The notes beneath the pieces were generated by a model. That model did no database searches and was not told the DNA's origin. It saw only the letters and a list, made by a program, of their open reading frames with translations. DNA of 64,000 bases from JAWXCE01 sp033764775 (lineage in GTDB: Bacteria; Pseudomonadota; Alphaproteobacteria; Rhizobiales; Rhodomicrobiaceae): the NCBI GenBank assembly GCA_033764775.1, contig JANRIQ010000023.1:124001-188000 (forward strand), read 5' to 3'. Shown piece by piece: positions 1 through 7,884 of the stretch. Made by a program: the position numbers and the translations under genes. The stretch's first letter is position 1; every line of letters begins with the position of its first letter.

Positions 1-1
1 G

Positions 2-751
2 GCCCCGACGCCGGCGGAGGCCGCCGCCAACGCGCAGTTCGTATTTTGCTGCGTCGGCAATGACGACGACCTGCGCTCCGTGACGCTCGGCCGCGACGGC
101 GCCTTCCACACGCTGCAACCCGATGCGATTTTCATCGACAACACGACCGCCTCCGCCGGTGTGGCGCGCGAACTGCATCGCGCCGCCAACGATCGCGGCG
201 CCGGTTTTCTCGACGCGCCGGTCTCCGGCGGGCAGGCTGGCGCGGAGAACGGCGCGTTGACCGTGATGGTCGGCGGCGACCAGCCGATCTTCGCACGCGC
301 GGAGCCGATCATCGCCCATTACGCCCGGGCGGTACGGCTGATGGGGCCGGCGGGGGCTGGGCAATTGACGAAGATGGTCAATCAGCTTTGCATCGCCGGG
401 CTGGTGCAGGGCCTGGCCGAGGGCATTCATTTTGCGCAACAGGCGGGCCTCGACGTGGAGGCGGTGATCGAGACGATCTCGAAGGGCGCCGCGCAGTCCT
501 GGCAGATGGAGAACCGCTGGCGCACAATGAACGAGGGACGCTTCGATTTCGGTTTTGCGGTGGATTGGATGCGCAAGGATCTCTCCATCTGCCTCGATGA
601 GGCTCGGCGCAACGGCGCCCGTCTGCCCATCGCCAGCCTCGTCGATCAGTTCTACGCCGAAATCCAGGCCATGGGCGGCGGCCGATGGGACACGTCGAGC
701 CTCATCGCACGGCTCAATCGCGGCGCCAACATCGCGGCGAACGAGCCGTAA
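2..751 (+). CDS. 3-hydroxyisobutyrate dehydrogenase-like NAD(P)-dependent oxidoreductase (5' end outside window)
   Basis: The reading frame is open from the left edge, so the N-terminal part of the Rossmann fold lies outside the window. Visible family marks are the CVGNDDDLR stretch, the substrate-binding DAPVSGGQAGAENG segment, MVGG, and GQLTKMVNQ carrying the catalytic Lys of beta-hydroxyacid dehydrogenases. The C-terminal all-alpha domain is complete. The family (HIBADH, tartronate semialdehyde reductase, glyoxylate reductase-like) oxidises or reduces small beta-hydroxyacids with NAD(P) in the cytoplasm; the substrate cannot be told from this fragment. It converges on the DMT transporter with only 3 nt between stops. 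Confidence 0.88.
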   Translation, partial: APTPAEAAANAQFVFCCVGNDDDLRSVTLGRDGAFHTLQPDAIFIDNTTASAGVARELHRAANDRGAGFLDAPVSGGQAGAENGALTVMVGGDQPIFARAEPIIAHYARAVRLMGPAGAGQLTKMVNQLCIAGLVQGLAEGIHFAQQAGLDVEAVIETISKGAAQSWQMENRWRTMNEGRFDFGFAVDWMRKDLSICLDEARRNGARLPIASLVDQFYAEIQAMGGGRWDTSSLIARLNRGANIAANEP

Positions 752-754
752 GCC

Positions 755-1639
755 TCAGCGACGGGACTGGGAGGCGAGCGCGATCCCGGCGAGAACGAGG
801 GCGACGCCCGCCAACTCGACCGGGCCCATGGTTTCGTCGAAAATCACCCAGGCCGCGAACGCCGCCATCACCGGCTGGGTGAACAACACGATGGAGGCGA
901 GGCCGACGGGCGCGCCCCGCATGCCGACCGCGACAAGCCCCTGTCCCGCCACATGCGTGACGAGGCCCATGGCGATCACCACCAGCCAGCCATAGGCGGT
1001 TTGCGGCAACAGCGTCTCGCCAGCGATCGCGGCGGCGATGAACAGCGCGGCCGCTGCGACCGCCGACGACCACGCCATGATCGTCGCGGCGTCGAACTGG
1101 GCGGATGCCCGTTTCACCGAGATGAGATAAAAGGCGTAGCCGAACATGCCGGCGACCGCGAGCGAGTTGCCGATGAGCGTACCGCCAACATCGGCGCGTC
1201 CCGCGGTCATGAGCGCGGCGCCCCCGACGGAGACGGCCAGCGCCGCGAGCTTGAGCTTCCCCAACCGCTCGCCGAAGGCGATCAGCCCCGCCGCCAGGGC
1301 GACCACGGGCGCCATGTTGACGATGAGGGTCGCGTGCGCCACGCTCGTGAGCTGCAGGGACGAGTGGTAGAAGCCCAGATCAACCGCAAAGAACAACCCT
1401 GCGAGGACGAGCACCCAGGGCGCGCGGCCTCGGCTGCTCGACGTCACGGCGCGCGCGAAGGGGGCGAAGGCGAGCGCGGCGAAAGCCATGCGCCAGCCGG
1501 CGGTCGACAGGGAGCCAACCTCGCTCAACCGCACGAGGATGGGTGAAAATCCGGTGAGCGCGCCACCCGCCGCGACGAGAAGCAGCGCTTTCGAGATGTC
1601 GGGCAGAGGCGCGGCGGCGGGGTGTACGGCGGCGGTCAC
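755..1639 (-). CDS. DMT/EamA family permease
   Basis: A 294-residue polytopic protein with about ten hydrophobic segments arranged as two EamA repeats, the typical size and layout of the drug/metabolite transporter superfamily in the inner membrane. A glycine/alanine-rich first helix (LLLVAAGGALTGFSPILVRL) and a second repeat near residues 155-290 are visible. The start is a GTG at 1639. The gene is divergent from a LysR regulator 75-90 nt away, the usual arrangement in which the regulator controls the exporter. The substrate is unknown; amino acids or small metabolites are typical of the family. Confidence 0.85.
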   Translation of the reverse strand: MTAAVHPAAAPLPDISKALLLVAAGGALTGFSPILVRLSEVGSLSTAGWRMAFAALAFAPFARAVTSSSRGRAPWVLVLAGLFFAVDLGFYHSSLQLTSVAHATLIVNMAPVVALAAGLIAFGERLGKLKLAALAVSVGGAALMTAGRADVGGTLIGNSLAVAGMFGYAFYLISVKRASAQFDAATIMAWSSAVAAAALFIAAAIAGETLLPQTAYGWLVVIAMGLVTHVAGQGLVAVGMRGAPVGLASIVLFTQPVMAAFAAWVIFDETMGPVELAGVALVLAGIALASQSRR

Positions 1640-1678
1640 GGGCGTCTCCTCAGAGGTTGCGGCTGAGGGTTTAGCGGT

Positions 1679-1691
1679 TTATTCTCGATAA
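1679..1691. promoter_or_regulatory. candidate LysR box between DMT transporter and LysR gene
   Basis: TTATTCTCGATAA is an interrupted palindrome (TTAT-N5-ATAA) that fits the T-N11-A rule for LysR-type operators. It lies in the short divergent intergenic region about 40 nt from either start, where autoregulation and control of the exporter would be expected. It is a short motif, so chance occurrence is possible. Confidence 0.3.
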
Positions 1692-1713
1692 CGGAAACGC
1701 ATAGTTTTGATGG

Positions 1714-2586
1714 ATGCGATCACGAATGGTTATTGACCTTGACCCAAGCTGCCTGCGCGCCTTTCTGGCCATCGCCGAGGATCGCAGCTTCACTCGCGCG
1801 GCGACGCGCCTCAACCGCACGCAACCCGCCGTCAGCATGCAAATCCGCCGCCTCGAGGCCGCTCTCGGCGCCAAAGTGTTCGCCGACCGCAAGCGCGCGC
1901 AACTCACGCCCGTGGGCGAACGGCTCATCGAGCACGCCCGCCGCATTGTCGATCTCAACGACGAGGCCATCGCCCGCGCCCGTGGTGAGGATGTGCGCGG
2001 CCGGGTGCGCATCGGCACACCGGACGATTACGCGGGTTTCATGTTGCCCAAGGTGCTCCGCCGTCTTGCGATGAGCCACCCCAATGTGGAGGTCGAGGTG
2101 CGCTGCGGCCTGTCGGTGGAGCTGGTCGCGGCGGTGGATCGCGGGCGGCTCGACCTGGCGCTTGTCACGCGGCTGCCGGGCCTTGAGGGCGGGACGACGG
2201 TGCGGCGCGAGCGGCTGTTTTGGGTCGCGGCCGATGAGATGATCGCGCGCCGGCGTCCCTTGCCGCTCGCCATGTTCTCCCCCGGCTGCCCGTTCCGCGA
2301 GGCGGCCATCTCCGCGCTCACCGACGCCGGGGCGGCGTTCCGCATCGCCTACGAAAGCCCCAACCTGGCCAATCTGCTGCCCGCCGTGACCGAGGGGCTG
2401 GCGGTCGCCGCCATCGCCGAGACGTCGGTTCTGCCGAGCATGAAGGTGCTCGACGCGCGCCACGGACTGCCCCCGCTGCCAGCGATGGATATCGCCGTTT
2501 ACGCTGCGCGCGGCGTGCTCTCGCCGGCGGCGCAAGCGGTGAACGCCTCGGCGCTTGAGGCTTTTGCGCCGCTCGCCGCGGCTTGA
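1714..2586 (+). CDS. LysR family transcriptional regulator
   Basis: A 290-residue protein with an N-terminal winged helix-turn-helix (FLAIAEDRSFTRAATRLNRTQPAVSMQIRRLE, about residues 14-47) and a periplasmic-binding-protein-like effector domain beginning near GRVRIGTPDDYA. Length and layout are those of LTTRs. A second in-frame ATG at 1726 (MVIDLDPS) matches the usual LTTR start better than the first ATG at 1714. It is divergent from the DMT exporter, its most likely target. The effector is unknown. Confidence 0.92.
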   Translation: MRSRMVIDLDPSCLRAFLAIAEDRSFTRAATRLNRTQPAVSMQIRRLEAALGAKVFADRKRAQLTPVGERLIEHARRIVDLNDEAIARARGEDVRGRVRIGTPDDYAGFMLPKVLRRLAMSHPNVEVEVRCGLSVELVAAVDRGRLDLALVTRLPGLEGGTTVRRERLFWVAADEMIARRRPLPLAMFSPGCPFREAAISALTDAGAAFRIAYESPNLANLLPAVTEGLAVAAIAETSVLPSMKVLDARHGLPPLPAMDIAVYAARGVLSPAAQAVNASALEAFAPLAAA

Positions 2587-2590
2587 CGCC

Positions 2591-3919
2591 TCACAGTGCG
2601 GCGAGGCCGTGCTCGTGCGCCTCCAGCACCTGCCCCGCAAGATAGAGCGAGCCGGTGATGAGCACGCGCGTCGGCCCGCGCGCCAGGGTGCGGCTCATGG
2701 CGAAGGCGTCTTCGAGGCTTGCCGCCGGTTCGGCGAACAGCCCTTGCTTGCGGGCCATGGCGGCCAGCTCGGAGGCCTCATAGCCGTTTTGTTGGCCGGG
2801 GATTGATACGGTGGCGACGAACTCGGTCAGCCCTTTGAAATGCGCAAGAAAGCCCCCGGCGTCTTTGGTCGACATCATTCCCGCGATGATGTGCAGCGGG
2901 CAGGGCACGCGATCCTCCAGATCGGCGACGGCGCGGGACAGCGCTTCGCCGGCCGCCGGATTGTGCCCGCCGTCCACCCAGATCTCCGATCCCGGCGGCG
3001 TCAACGCATAGAGCGCGCCAGGGCCGAGCCTCTCAAGCCGCCCGGGCCATACGGCGGTCGTGAGGCCGCGCGCGATGTGTTCGTTGTTGATGGCGAAGTT
3101 GTCGAGGCGCTTTAGCGCAGCGGTAGCGGTCCCCGCGTTGTCGATCTGGTGCCGGCCAAGCAGCCGCGGCATGGGCAGATCCACCAGCCCCGTCTCGTCC
3201 TGATAGACCATCCGGCCCTGCTGCTCGTAGGCGTCCCAGGCCATGCCAGCGGCGTAAATGGGCGAACCGGTCTCCGAGCCGCGCGCCGCGATGACCGAGA
3301 GCGCCTGCTCAGGCTGCCGGCTGACCACGCACGGCCGCCCCGGCTTGATGATCCCCGCCTTCTCGCGCGCTATCGCGGAGACTGTCGAACCGAGAAAGCC
3401 GGTGTGGTCGATGGAGATGGGCGTGATCACGGTCATCTGCGGGCGCCGCACCACATTGGTCGCGTCGAGACGTCCGCCGAGACCCGTCTCCAGGATGACC
3501 GCGTCCGCCGGGTGTTCGGCGAAGGCGAGGAACGCGGCGGCCGTCGTCACCTCGAAAAATGTGATCGGCGCGCCGGCGTTCGCCTCCTGCGCGCGGGTCA
3601 GCACGTCGACAAGCTCCGCCTCGCCGATGGGCGCCGCGCCGGTCTCGCCCGCGAGCATGATGCGCTCGTGGAAACGGCGAAGGTGCGGCGAGATGAACAC
3701 GTGCGCGCGATACCCAGCCGCCTCCAGCCCGGCGCGGATAAACGCCACGGTCGAGCCTTTGCCGTTCGTCCCCGCCACATGGATCACCGGGGGGAGGGCA
3801 TCCTGCGGGTCGCCCAGAGTGGACAGCAGGCGCCGCACCCGGTCGAGCGACAGGTCTATGGATTTTGGGTGCAGCCGCTCAAGCGCCTGCAACAGCTCGG
3901 AACTCGCGGTCGGTGTCAC
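2591..3919 (-). CDS. folC: bifunctional folylpolyglutamate synthase/dihydrofolate synthase
   Basis: Adds glutamate to dihydropteroate and extends the gamma-glutamyl tail of folates with ATP in the cytoplasm. The P-loop HVAGTNGKGSTVAFI (about residues 47-61), the SPHL segment after it, the ETGLGGRLDATN motif and HNPAA in the C-terminal domain are all present; 442 residues is normal for FolC. The start is a GTG at 3919. It lies downstream of accD and trpA on the same strand, the conserved alphaproteobacterial trpA-accD-folC order, and is probably co-transcribed. Confidence 0.97.
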   Translation of the reverse strand: MTPTASSELLQALERLHPKSIDLSLDRVRRLLSTLGDPQDALPPVIHVAGTNGKGSTVAFIRAGLEAAGYRAHVFISPHLRRFHERIMLAGETGAAPIGEAELVDVLTRAQEANAGAPITFFEVTTAAAFLAFAEHPADAVILETGLGGRLDATNVVRRPQMTVITPISIDHTGFLGSTVSAIAREKAGIIKPGRPCVVSRQPEQALSVIAARGSETGSPIYAAGMAWDAYEQQGRMVYQDETGLVDLPMPRLLGRHQIDNAGTATAALKRLDNFAINNEHIARGLTTAVWPGRLERLGPGALYALTPPGSEIWVDGGHNPAAGEALSRAVADLEDRVPCPLHIIAGMMSTKDAGGFLAHFKGLTEFVATVSIPGQQNGYEASELAAMARKQGLFAEPAASLEDAFAMSRTLARGPTRVLITGSLYLAGQVLEAHEHGLAAL

Positions 3920-4007
3920 GGAAGGAAAACTCGCTGTTGTGATCGCCAGCAGCAGGGCGCTGGCGAGAGCCTAGCCGGGATGAAGCCGGGGTGACAAGAG
4001 CGTCGGC

Positions 4008-5072
4008 TCAGCCGAGCGGTTTCGCCGCGTGGTGGTCGCGGTCGAGGCCGTTCGCGACGGTGGGCGGCTCCAAGGGAGCGGCGTCGATGAGGGCCGGGAG
4101 GCCGGCGTGCGGTTTCGCTTCCTCGGGCGGCGGGGCGAGCGCAGGCGCGGGTTTTTCCGGCGCGGGCGTTTGGGGTTTCGCCGCGGCCCGGCGCGCGGCC
4201 GCCATCTCCGCCCGACGCGTTTTGGCGGCGGCCAGGATGCGGCAGATGCGGCTCAACGTCTCGCGCATCTGGTGGCGATGCACCACCATGTCGATCATGC
4301 CCTTGTCGAGCAGGTATTCGGAGCGCTGAAAGCCCTCAGGCAGTTTCTCGCGGATCGTCTGCTCGATGACGCGCGGCCCCGCGAAGCCGATGAGCGCCCC
4401 CGGCTCGGCGATGTGGATGTCGCCCAACATGGCGTAGGACGCGGTCACGCCGCCGGTGGTCGGATGGGTCAGCACGACGATGTAGGGGCAGCGCGCCGCG
4501 TTCATGGCGTGGATCGCGACGGTCGTGCGCGGCATCTGCATCAGCGAGAGGATGCCCTCCTGCATACGCGCGCCGCCGGATGAGACGAAGAAAATGAACG
4601 GGGCCTTCAGCTCCGCCGCCTTCATCATCGCCGTAACGATCGCCTCGCCGGCGGCCATGCCCAGCGAGCCGCCGAGAAAGCTGAAGTCCTGGCAGGCCGA
4701 GACCACGAGCACGCCGTCGAGAAAGCCGGTCCCGGCGATAACGGCGTCGTCCATCCCGGTTTTCGTCCGCGCGTCCTTAAGACGGTCGGCGTAGCGCTTT
4801 TCGTCGCGGAACTTGAGCGGGTCGGCGGCGACTTCGGGCATGGCGATGCGGTCGTATTTGCCGCCGTCGAACAGGAGCTTGAGCCGCGCCTCTGCCCCCA
4901 TCCGCATGTGGTGGCCGGAGCCGGGGATGACGAACTGGTTCGCCTCCAAGTCTTTGTGGAAGACCATCTGCCCGGTCTCCGGACACTTGACCCAGAGATT
5001 GTCGGGCAGCTCTTTTTTGGTCTGCAGCAATCCCCGTATCTTGGGGCGGACGACGTTGTTGATCCAGTTCAC
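4008..5072 (-). CDS. accD: acetyl-CoA carboxylase carboxyltransferase subunit beta
   Basis: Forms the carboxyltransferase with AccA and moves the carboxyl group from biotin to acetyl-CoA, giving malonyl-CoA. The crotonase-type core is clear: DGVLVVSACQDFSFLGGSLG, SSGGARMQEG, HPTTGGVTASYA and the oxyanion-hole glycines. The N-terminal zinc ribbon is degenerate: only KCPETG keeps a cysteine, and the second CxxC position reads VIPGSGHH. From memory this is common in Rhizobiales AccD. A proline/alanine-rich tail of about 60 residues follows the catalytic domain. GTG start; it sits between trpA and folC. Confidence 0.96.
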   Translation of the reverse strand: MNWINNVVRPKIRGLLQTKKELPDNLWVKCPETGQMVFHKDLEANQFVIPGSGHHMRMGAEARLKLLFDGGKYDRIAMPEVAADPLKFRDEKRYADRLKDARTKTGMDDAVIAGTGFLDGVLVVSACQDFSFLGGSLGMAAGEAIVTAMMKAAELKAPFIFFVSSGGARMQEGILSLMQMPRTTVAIHAMNAARCPYIVVLTHPTTGGVTASYAMLGDIHIAEPGALIGFAGPRVIEQTIREKLPEGFQRSEYLLDKGMIDMVVHRHQMRETLSRICRILAAAKTRRAEMAAARRAAAKPQTPAPEKPAPALAPPPEEAKPHAGLPALIDAAPLEPPTVANGLDRDHHAAKPLG

Positions 5073-5219
5073 AAGGATACGCCTTATTCAAAGAGTGCCG
5101 CGTTAGCCGCCAATGTGGCGCTGCGGCGCTCGTTTGTCATCGCGGTTCGGCGGTAAAGGTTATTCCGGATGCGCCCGGGCTTTGCTTGAGCGGCCTTATA
5201 GCCGCCGCGCGGGCGCTTG

Positions 5220-6026
5220 TCACCGTTTGGCTGCGACGGCCGTTTTCAAAGACCGCACCAGATCGAGCGGGGCGTCGATAGCGCCAGGGCGCGGGCGGCC
5301 GTCCGCGTCGAGGCCCGCGGCCAGCGCCGATACGATGGCCGATCCGACCACCACTCCGTCGGCGATTTCGGCGATGGCGGCGGCCTGGGCGGGCGTCTTG
5401 ACGCCGAAACCCACCGCAACTGGCAGCGTCGTCGCCGCCTTGATGCGCGCCACGTTGGCGGCGACCTGCGCGATGTCCGGCTCGCGCGTGCCCGTGATCC
5501 CGGCGATGGAGACGTAATACACAAAGCCGCCGGTGTTGGCGAGCACGGCGGGCAGGCGCGCGGCGTCAGTGGTGGGCGTGGCGAGGCGGATGAAATCGAG
5601 GCCGGCGGCGCGGGCGGGCAGGCACAGCTCCTCGTCCGCCTCGGGAGGCACGTCGACCACGATGAGGCCGTCGACGCCCGCCGCTTTCGCGTCCGCGACA
5701 AAGCGCTCAACGCCGTAGATGTAGATCGGGTTGTAATAGCCCATCAGCACGATGGGCGTCGCGGCGTCGCCCTCGCGGAAGGCGCGCACGAGCCTAAGCG
5801 TTTTCTCCATGGTGTGCCCCGCCTTCAGCGCGCGAATGGACGACGCCTGGATGGCCGGGCCGTCCGCCATGGGGTCCGAGAACGGCATGCCCAGTTCGAT
5901 CACGTCGGCGCCGGCGCCGGGCAGCGCCTTCAGAAGCGCAAGAGAGGTTTCATAGTCCGGGTCGCCCGCGGTGATGAAGGTGACGAGGGCGGGGCGGTTG
6001 GCGAAAGCGTTGGCGAGCCTGGTCAT
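5220..6026 (-). CDS. trpA: tryptophan synthase alpha subunit
   Basis: Cleaves indole-3-glycerol phosphate to indole and glyceraldehyde-3-phosphate, passing indole to TrpB. The 268-residue TIM barrel carries the catalytic Glu and Asp in VIELGMPFSDPMADGP, the YYNPI loop and the phosphate-binding VGFGVKTP and VVGSAIV motifs. It heads the trpA-accD-folC run. In most relatives trpF and trpB lie immediately upstream; here the upstream neighbour is an unrelated TIR-WD40 gene on the other strand, so trpB must lie outside the window. Confidence 0.97.
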   Translation of the reverse strand: MTRLANAFANRPALVTFITAGDPDYETSLALLKALPGAGADVIELGMPFSDPMADGPAIQASSIRALKAGHTMEKTLRLVRAFREGDAATPIVLMGYYNPIYIYGVERFVADAKAAGVDGLIVVDVPPEADEELCLPARAAGLDFIRLATPTTDAARLPAVLANTGGFVYYVSIAGITGTREPDIAQVAANVARIKAATTLPVAVGFGVKTPAQAAAIAEIADGVVVGSAIVSALAAGLDADGRPRPGAIDAPLDLVRSLKTAVAAKR

Positions 6027-6138
6027 GGGGTGTCCAAGTGAGCGGGTTTGCGCCTAGCTGCCACGGCGCGCAAGCGGTTGCAACATTGGATTGACTTTGC
6101 TGCTTCGGGTAAGATTATCCGAGTATTGAGGGGCGGCG

Positions 6139-7875
6139 ATGGCGGACATCTTCATCTCGTACAAAAGCGAAGAGCGGGCGCTGCCGCAGGCGCTCGCGGA
6201 GTTTTTGCGCGCGCAAGGCTACACCGTGTGGTGGGACATGGAGCTGGTCGGCGGCCCGTCCTTCCGGCGGCAAATCCTCGACAAGCTGGCCGAGGCGCGC
6301 GCGGTCATCGTCATCTGGACGCCCGCGTCGGTCGAGTCGGACTTCGTGCTGGACGAGGCCGACCGCGCGAAGCGTATGGGCAAGCTCATCCCCGTGCGGA
6401 CACCCGACCTCGATCCGCACAACATCCCGCCCGGCCACGGACAGGCGCAGACGTATTTTGTCACGGATCACTCGCGTGTTCTGACCGCGCTCGCCGCGAT
6501 GAGTGTAAATCCTACAAAAAAGAAAAACGAAAATTACAACTTTGACGGAATAGTGGACGAAGCGCGGAAAGCGGTCGCTAGCGCAGAGTTAGTCATAAAG
6601 CAGGCCAAAAAATTCGAGTCCGAATTGGGCCGAGGGACACGGGTCACGGCCGCATTCGCTTTCACGGCACTCGTTTTTATGGGCGTGTACCTTATGATCC
6701 CGCCGAAGCCCATAACGCCTGCGCCGGACGCAAGTAGGCCAGGCGCCGCGGCTGCCGCTAAAGCGGAGACTGAGACAGAGCCGGCAACGAAAATCCAGAC
6801 TGAAGCTCCCGTGCAGGACGTGGCCATTCGGAGTGTAGCACCTAGCGATGTGATTACAACGGAGGCAAATTCGACAAGGAAGATCCAGGCGAGGCTTCCA
6901 TTCGCAGATAACGAGTTAGGTGACAACGAGAAGCGTTCTATCCTGCTGTTTGAAGGACATTCCTTGTTGGTGAGCTCTGTCGGTTTCTCGCCAGACAGCA
7001 AAACGATTCTTTCGGCAAGCTGGGATAAAACCGTGAGACTTTGGAACGCTCAAACAGGAGGCCTTATCCGCACTCTCAAAGGACATAAATCGGCTATTTA
7101 TGATGCCGGTTTCTCGCTAGACGGAAAAAGCATTGTCTCGGGAAGCTTTGATAGTACCGCGAGACTATGGAGCGCCCAAACAGGAAGCCTTATTCACACT
7201 CTCGAAGGACATGGAAAATGTGTTAGCGCTGTCGCGTTCTCTCCGGACGGGAAAACGGTGGTTTCCGGAAGTTATGACCAAACCCTAAAACTTTGGAATA
7301 CCGAAACAGGAAGCGTAATTCGCACCCTTGAAGGGCACGGAGATACTGTCTGGGCTGCTTCTTTTTCGCCAGACGGGAAAACAATCATATCAGGGAGTTG
7401 GGACAAAACCCTTAAACTTTGGGAAGTCAAAACAGGACGTCTCATCCGTACATTCGAAGGGCATATGAGTAAGGTCAATGCCGTTGCCTTTTCACCGGAT
7501 GGGAAAAACATTGTTTCGGGTTCCGAGGACAAAACTCTAAAGCTATGGGATACGGGCACGGGAAAGCTCATCCGCACCCTCGAAGGGCACGGAAGTACTA
7601 TCTGGGCAACTGCTTTCTCGCCAGATGGGAAAACCATCGTCTCGGGTAGCTGGGACAAAACCATAAAGCTTTGGAACGCCAACACAGGACAGCTGATACA
7701 AACCCTTAATGCTCATGGAAATATTGTAGCCTCTGTATCCTTTTCACCCAACGGAAGTACTATCGTTTCGGCCGGGTGTGACGAGTATGACGGCACAAAG
7801 TTCACGTGCACCAGTGCCACAGTCAAACTCTGGGATGTGTCCGAATGGACGACGCCGCAAACTGCCGCCAATTGA
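6139..7875 (+). CDS. TIR-domain, single-pass membrane, seven-bladed WD40 protein
   Basis: 578 residues. Residues 1 to about 95 are a TIR fold of the bacterial TIR_2 type: DIFISYKS, the VWWD strand, GGPSFRRQI, AVIVIW and SVESDFVLDEADRA, in which Glu73 aligns with the catalytic glutamate of NADase TIR domains. A short charged helix (138-160) precedes one transmembrane helix (about 169-187), then a Pro/Ala/Glu-rich linker (190-265). Seven WD40 blades follow, with their GH (last AH) dipeptides at 274, 316, 358, 400, 442, 484 and 526, an exact 42-residue period. TIR proteins of this kind cleave NAD or make signalling nucleotides; the propeller would be the sensor or docking face. There is no NTPase switch domain and no partner gene nearby. 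Base composition changes from GC-rich to AT-rich near codon 122. A role in defence or self/non-self recognition is inference. Confidence 0.9.
   Translation: MADIFISYKSEERALPQALAEFLRAQGYTVWWDMELVGGPSFRRQILDKLAEARAVIVIWTPASVESDFVLDEADRAKRMGKLIPVRTPDLDPHNIPPGHGQAQTYFVTDHSRVLTALAAMSVNPTKKKNENYNFDGIVDEARKAVASAELVIKQAKKFESELGRGTRVTAAFAFTALVFMGVYLMIPPKPITPAPDASRPGAAAAAKAETETEPATKIQTEAPVQDVAIRSVAPSDVITTEANSTRKIQARLPFADNELGDNEKRSILLFEGHSLLVSSVGFSPDSKTILSASWDKTVRLWNAQTGGLIRTLKGHKSAIYDAGFSLDGKSIVSGSFDSTARLWSAQTGSLIHTLEGHGKCVSAVAFSPDGKTVVSGSYDQTLKLWNTETGSVIRTLEGHGDTVWAASFSPDGKTIISGSWDKTLKLWEVKTGRLIRTFEGHMSKVNAVAFSPDGKNIVSGSEDKTLKLWDTGTGKLIRTLEGHGSTIWATAFSPDGKTIVSGSWDKTIKLWNANTGQLIQTLNAHGNIVASVSFSPNGSTIVSAGCDEYDGTKFTCTSATVKLWDVSEWTTPQTAAN
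6949..7842 (+). repeat. seven tandem WD40-coding repeats, 126-nt period
   Basis: The C-terminal half of the TIR-WD40 gene is built of seven units of exactly 126 nt (42 codons), with recurring FSPDGKTIVSGSWDKTLKLW-type blades. Only the last unit carries an insertion (DEYDGTKFTCTS) before its final strand. The constant length and high inter-repeat similarity point to recent duplication or gene conversion, as in fast-evolving recognition propellers. Confidence 0.85.
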
Positions 7876-7884
7876 CCGCCGCGG

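Noticed and set aside
6139..7875. Thoeris-type defence system
   Set aside because: Thoeris needs a ThsA-type effector gene next to the TIR gene; none is present, and the TIR is fused to WD40 repeats instead.
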